Shown here: positions 53,001 to 59,000 of the stretch, piece after piece
How positions within the stretch are numbered: the first letter of the stretch is position 1
Layout: each line of letters begins with the position of its first letter
Made by a program: the position numbers and the translations under genes
NCBI GenBank assembly: GCA_026874595.1
Contig: CM049322.1
Span: forward strand, 56,110,386-56,174,385
Direction: 5' to 3'
Source of the DNA: Sipunculus nudus
Taxonomy: Eukaryota > Annelida > Sipuncula > Golfingiida > Sipunculidae
Length of the DNA: 64,000 nucleotides
Notes under the pieces: model-generated
The model's input: the letters and a program-made list of their open reading frames with translations, nothing else
What the model was told of the DNA's origin: nothing
Database searches by the model: none

Positions 53001-56000
53001 CTTATCATTTGACATTTTTATCGAAACATACCAAAAAAATTAGAAATAAAAAACTGCCCACCCGCATTGATTTCTGAAAAAAAAGTGCCTGAGAACCAAA
53101 CCTTTTTTTTTGCCATAGACATTTACTTTTTTTGAGAAATGTTATCATATTGTAATACCAATCTTATTGTACCTGTATGCTTTCAGTGCAAAAGCTTAAG
53201 AGAAATATTATATAATTTAACAAACATCTGAACATGTTTATTGTTGCATAATCATGCATATGGAACACACTGTTTGTCGTTGTGATCATTGATTGTTGCC
53301 CTACTGGTCAAGCAACATTAACCTTTAAACAAGGGCCTGAATCTTGACTAATCTTAAGTTAGCCACTTTCTTTTTCAGAAGTGAAATCATAAGGTAATAC
53401 CTCTAGCTTAAATTACCTGCATGTTTACTTGTGCAAATTCTAAAGAGAAATATTATTAACAAACAAACATTTGAATACATATATTGTTGCAAAATAATCA
53501 TGTGGATCACATTTTCTTGTAACAGCGAGTGCAATCACTGATTTCTGTGGGACAATTAAAAATCCATGTGGGGCAAGTAAAATCTAGTTGTCACTTTCCC
53601 TATTTGGCAAGTATTTTCAAAAGTTAATGTCAAGCCCTGGCAAGTACTATCAAATATTAATGTCGAGCCCTGCATAGGAAACCTAAAGGACCTTGGGTCT
53701 GTTTTAAAATCTAGGACGTATGTTTTTCTTGACACCTTGTGGTTTAAGGTGCGTGAGGTGAGGACAATCGATGACACGATGATCACCGTCAAGCTCATGC
53801 TTTTCTATGAACTGGAAGACGTCATCAAAATGGTGAGGACTTACTGTGGTTGGCTTTGTGTTCACAACGGTTTCAAATTCACCATCCTCGTGATGGAGAA
53901 ATTATCGTGAAAATAAAACCGCTGTGAACAAGACACCACGTTCATACATGTGAACAGTAATTTATTCTATAGCCTCAGTGGCATTTTCACATATAATATG
54001 CTGGTAATATTTTATGTAATTCAAAGGTTGATAATTAAAACAATATCAATTCTTTATACTAATGCATGAAGAATTTCTACTTGTTCCATTATCCTTTAGC
54101 TCATCTTTCCATTGTGAAGATTTTGCGTACATATTAGATAAATGATAAAATAATGATTATGTACAATGTGTAAGTTATTGTATGGTAAAATATTAAAAGT
54201 AAAAATTGTGAATATTTAGCCTCACAAATATGAAGCCAACCACAGTATATCAGTATATGTCATTTAGTAATATATATAACATGATTTCTGGGTTTAAGCT
54301 CAAAAATAGGATATAGAATTATAGAATGTGACAGTATACCATCATTATTAACTGTTGTGTGGCCTCCTTGGAAATGTTCCTTTTTGCTCTTAAAGTGTCA
54401 GAAAGATGCCAAGTGTGTCCTAAGGGGGGTAATTTTCAGTATTTAATTTCCAATAAATCTGGAGGAGGGTGACATGATTTGTTAAAATTTATTAAAGCTG
54501 CCAAATCACCTACATCTTGAAAAAGATTTCATGTGGTTTCTGGCTTCCTTTGTGTATATATTAATGATATTTTGGTAATTTTGGTTGTGAAAAGATCTTA
54601 TGAGGCCTTCTTGAAGGATGTGTGAACTTGTGTATCAGCAACATGTTTGGAAACACAGCAATATTGACAAACAGGAAAATCACGTAACCTAAATGTGATA
54701 GTTGTAGGTAGATTGCATATATATGGAGGTAGAAATGTCACTTGTTGTAAAACGCCATTTGCAAAGCTCTGGCTTATCTGACTTGCTGCTGGATGCCCTT
54801 GTTGAATTTTTTTTTGGTTATTTTGGCAGGCCCCCATATATTATAAACACATTAATATAAACCAAACAAAAAGCCTGTGTGCGGTGATATCCACATTTTC
54901 CGGCCTATTTTGATGAAGGCTCCAAGGGATTACCTTAAGATAGGTCAGATAGATGATTAGGCCCCTTTAAGGTCCTCCACAGCCCTGTCTATCAGAAACT
55001 ATGCAGTTGAGTCCACTTAATGCCATTAAATGCATGCATGCCCATAATAAGAAAGATATGGACCTTTGTCTCCACGTATATATATAATTGTATCTGCCAA
55101 AACAGAGTTTTGCGGATACTATGTATTCAGCTGCACGCCTCCGCCACGGCGTAGGTGTCCGGAGAACTCCTCCATAACCGCTGGGTGGAATTTAACAAAC
55201 CCTGGATTATGTTAGGGTCATATGTGAACTGCTGCGCCCCGATTTTGTTTTGACCTCTGACCTTTCCTCTGCGCTCTGCGTCCATCCGTGCGTTTGTTAT
55301 GACACATTAACCCACATATCTCAGGAACCGTTCAACCGATCTGGAAAAAAATTTTGCACAAATGTAGCCCTTGGATAGCTTTATAACATACATAAAAATG
55401 GTGGCGCCACCTGCAACCATTTTTGCACAGTGTCCATCTGTTCATCTGCCTTGGGATAAAATCACTCATATCTCTGCATTGGTTGGACTTATCCACTTGA
55501 AATTTTGCATGTGTATACATCCTGGACAGCTTTCTTGATTTTATGACAGGTGGCGCCACCTACATTCATGTTTATGCTGCAGACATCCAAGCTCATATCT
55601 CAGAAACTGTGTGACCGATTTGGCCAAAATTTTGCATGTGTATAGATCTCACATGGCTCTTTATCATACACAAAACTGGTTGCGCAACCTGCAACCATTT
55701 CTGCACGTGGTCCGTCTGTTTGTCTGCCGTGGGATAAAATTACTCATATCTCGGCAGTGGTTTGACTTTTTGCATTTGTATACAACTTTGATAGCTTTCT
55801 GGATTTTGTGGTAGGTGGCATAACCTACAGCTGCAGACATCCATGCTAATATGCAACACACCTCACTCTATTTCCCCTTGTTACTCAATCCATGCCTCAC
55901 TTCACCCATCCCACTCTGATTTTGGCGGATACACGTAGTCGCTTGCCGACTACCCGTATTCTAGTTATTATTTGGGGGAACTGCCTCAGTCTGCCTCATA

Positions 56001-59000
56001 CATACAGTACAGAAAGGTGCTCCTGAATGGGAGTGGTTCCAACTCAAAATAATTTATTTTTTCTTTGGATTATAATACCTAAAGCCTTTACTGTTATGTT
56101 TTGTTTTAGATTTCAGACAAATTCTGACACGCTTTCCATTTAAATTACAGGTAATATATCTTACACAGCTTTTAGCGTGTCAACCTTTACAGAATCATCT
56201 ACATTTTAATAACACAAACATTTTTTTTTTATCAATGGGAATGTTTTAACAATCAATTGTGAGCTTTAGTGGCCCTATCAGTGGGTATTAAGAGGGTTAA
56301 TTGTGTGATATTTTGATCCTTATTCAGCATCTGTCATTTCCTGTTTGTTTTATTTATACAGCTTGAAACAACCCATGATCCAATAGCAGACATGATCAAG
56401 TAAGTCAACTGAAAATTCAGATTTTATGACCAGGTAAAAAAAACAACAAAAAACAATATGATTTTTTTCAGGTGCCTGATATTGAATTTCATTCAAAGTA
56501 TCAAAGTAGCCCAGTTTTCATACAGGAAGATAGACAAATGGTCAAATGTCAATCAATCTTATTTATTGTACATTTCGTACAATATTAAGGATTATAATCA
56601 AGTTGGTTGACCACAGAATAATTTAATATATTCTGTTTTACATAGCATAATCTTTTTTACAGATAAACTGAATTCATATCTGATTAAGCCTGTTATCTAA
56701 GAATCATTGTATTCATCTTCTGTTGTATGAAAATAGAGATTACTGTTTGTCATAATAAGCCTAATTTGAAGCTAAACATAAACTGGTCCACAAGATACAT
56801 TAAAGTATACAAGTGCTTTCAGTATGAGCTCACTCAGTGCAAGGTTGTCTTAAATCCAGCATCATGTATACTTTGTAAATATATTTCCTGTTAATTATTG
56901 TATTTGATAATTATATTAAACAGAAACTTTGATCTTGTAAGTTATATCCTGGATCATGTATACTTTGTAAATATATTTCCTGTTAATTATTGTATTTTAT
57001 AATTATATTTAACAGAAACTTTGATTTTGTCAGTTTTTATCCTATATCCTGTATACTTTGTTAATAAATTTCCTGTTAAATATTGTATTTGATAATTATA
57101 TTAAACAGAAACTTTGATCTTGTTTGTTTTTTATCCTGGATCATGTATACTTTGTAAATATATTTCCTGTTAAATATTGTATTTGATAAATATATTTTTC
57201 TGATATCAAGGAGAATAACTTTTATGTGAAACATTTTTATGTGGTTACATTGTAAAGTTATTTCTCATATTTTTTTAGTGCTGTTTGTGCTGATGTTATT
57301 GCATTTGCTGGGAAGTTAACGTGAGTCAATGTATAATTTATTATTATTATTTCTAGTTCATTGGCATTGGTCTTGCTGAACCATACAAGTGCCAGTTTCC
57401 AATGTCTAAGTTACATATTAGTGATTTTTGGAATGTTGCTTTGAAAGATTATCTCAGCTGATATCAGCTATTGTTACTAATTATTGTGTAACTGTTTTAG
57501 AACTAATAAGGACCATCTTTTGATGTTATTCTGGTAATGATAATAAACATCATTTTTTTGTGGAATTTCAATTTTTAAAATTGCCACAGTTTTCTACACC
57601 CTAAAAACATTTGAATTTATGCAGCTTGATATGGAAAATTGACATACACAGAAATTCTGGAAAAAATTCTTTAAATTTGTTTGTATATTAGTTAAAAAAA
57701 ATTATACAATTTTTTTTTATTATATAATTAGAAATATATTTTGTTTGAATATATAATCACTTTGATGAAGCAGGTCTTTCCCACAAAATGACAAAGGCTA
57801 TAGTCAAATTGTATAGAAAATCATTATTTTTTTACAATGCTCTAAAAAGTTATAAGTATACTAGTATTTTGGAAGGGTAAAAATCATGTACCTAAATCTT
57901 GCTTCTGGTCACATAATTTTCTAGCATAATTTCTGATTTATCTAAACATTGTAGAATTATCCTATTAGTTCTATAGATATATTTCTTTGGATTATTTTAT
58001 TGTTGATTATAATTTGATTTTATGGAATATGAATATACGAAAATGAATCACTATTTTAATGAAATATAAAATATGCTAAAAAAAAAGTATTGGTTCTCCA
58101 AGGCTCAGGCACTTTTTTTCAGAAGTCAAAGCGGGTGGGCAATTTTTTTTTTTTTTTTTGGACGTCTTGATAAAAATGTCATATGATCAGGGAAAAAGCA
58201 TGATAATAACATAATTTTTTTGCTAAACAGGTAAAAGCACTACATAACAAAGGACATCTTGTCAAAATTGTATTATTTTATCTTCTTGAAAGAAATGTCC
58301 AAGCAGCTGGAGCTCAAATTGATAAGTTTCTATTAAAATTCAAAATAAAAATTTTGATTCAGGGGGTTCCATTTGATACTTGCGGTGCCTGAGAACCAAA
58401 ACTTTTATTTTTTTTTTGCCTTAATTGATAATATTATATTTATGGACTGTTTATGTGTTTATTTAAACTATATAAGTAGTCAAGTTTGTCTTCATCGTGC
58501 AGTTATGAGGGGTTCCTGAAGATCGCTGAAAAGCTGGGCCTCCTTGAGACATATCCGCAGTTAATGCAGCGGGCAAACCGTATTGGTTACAGAATTAGCA
58601 AGGTGGTATACCGCGGATACCATGCTAGTGAACAACTTCAGGTATATTAACAGACCTGTTGAAAATTTACTAATACTATACAGTATTATATAGCTCTAAA
58701 TTATGTTCAGTTATAAAGTTATTTAATATATGTAACAGCTTGCACTGTTCTCTAATTTGAACCTCTGTATTTGAGACATTTGAGGTGGTCCCAGTTAAGA
58801 CAGATGAATTCAGCTAGAGCTTAATAATCTGTACAATTATTGGCAAAACATTAGGGCTGTCAGTGCCCATGACAGGGCTGATTAAAATTCCTGTTTTGTT
58901 ACTAGAAATAGATTCGACCATTTTGGACAAACAAACAAAAGATGCTCCTGTTGTCACCAATACATTGATGGTACTAGGTCAATTTTATGTACATTTTTGC

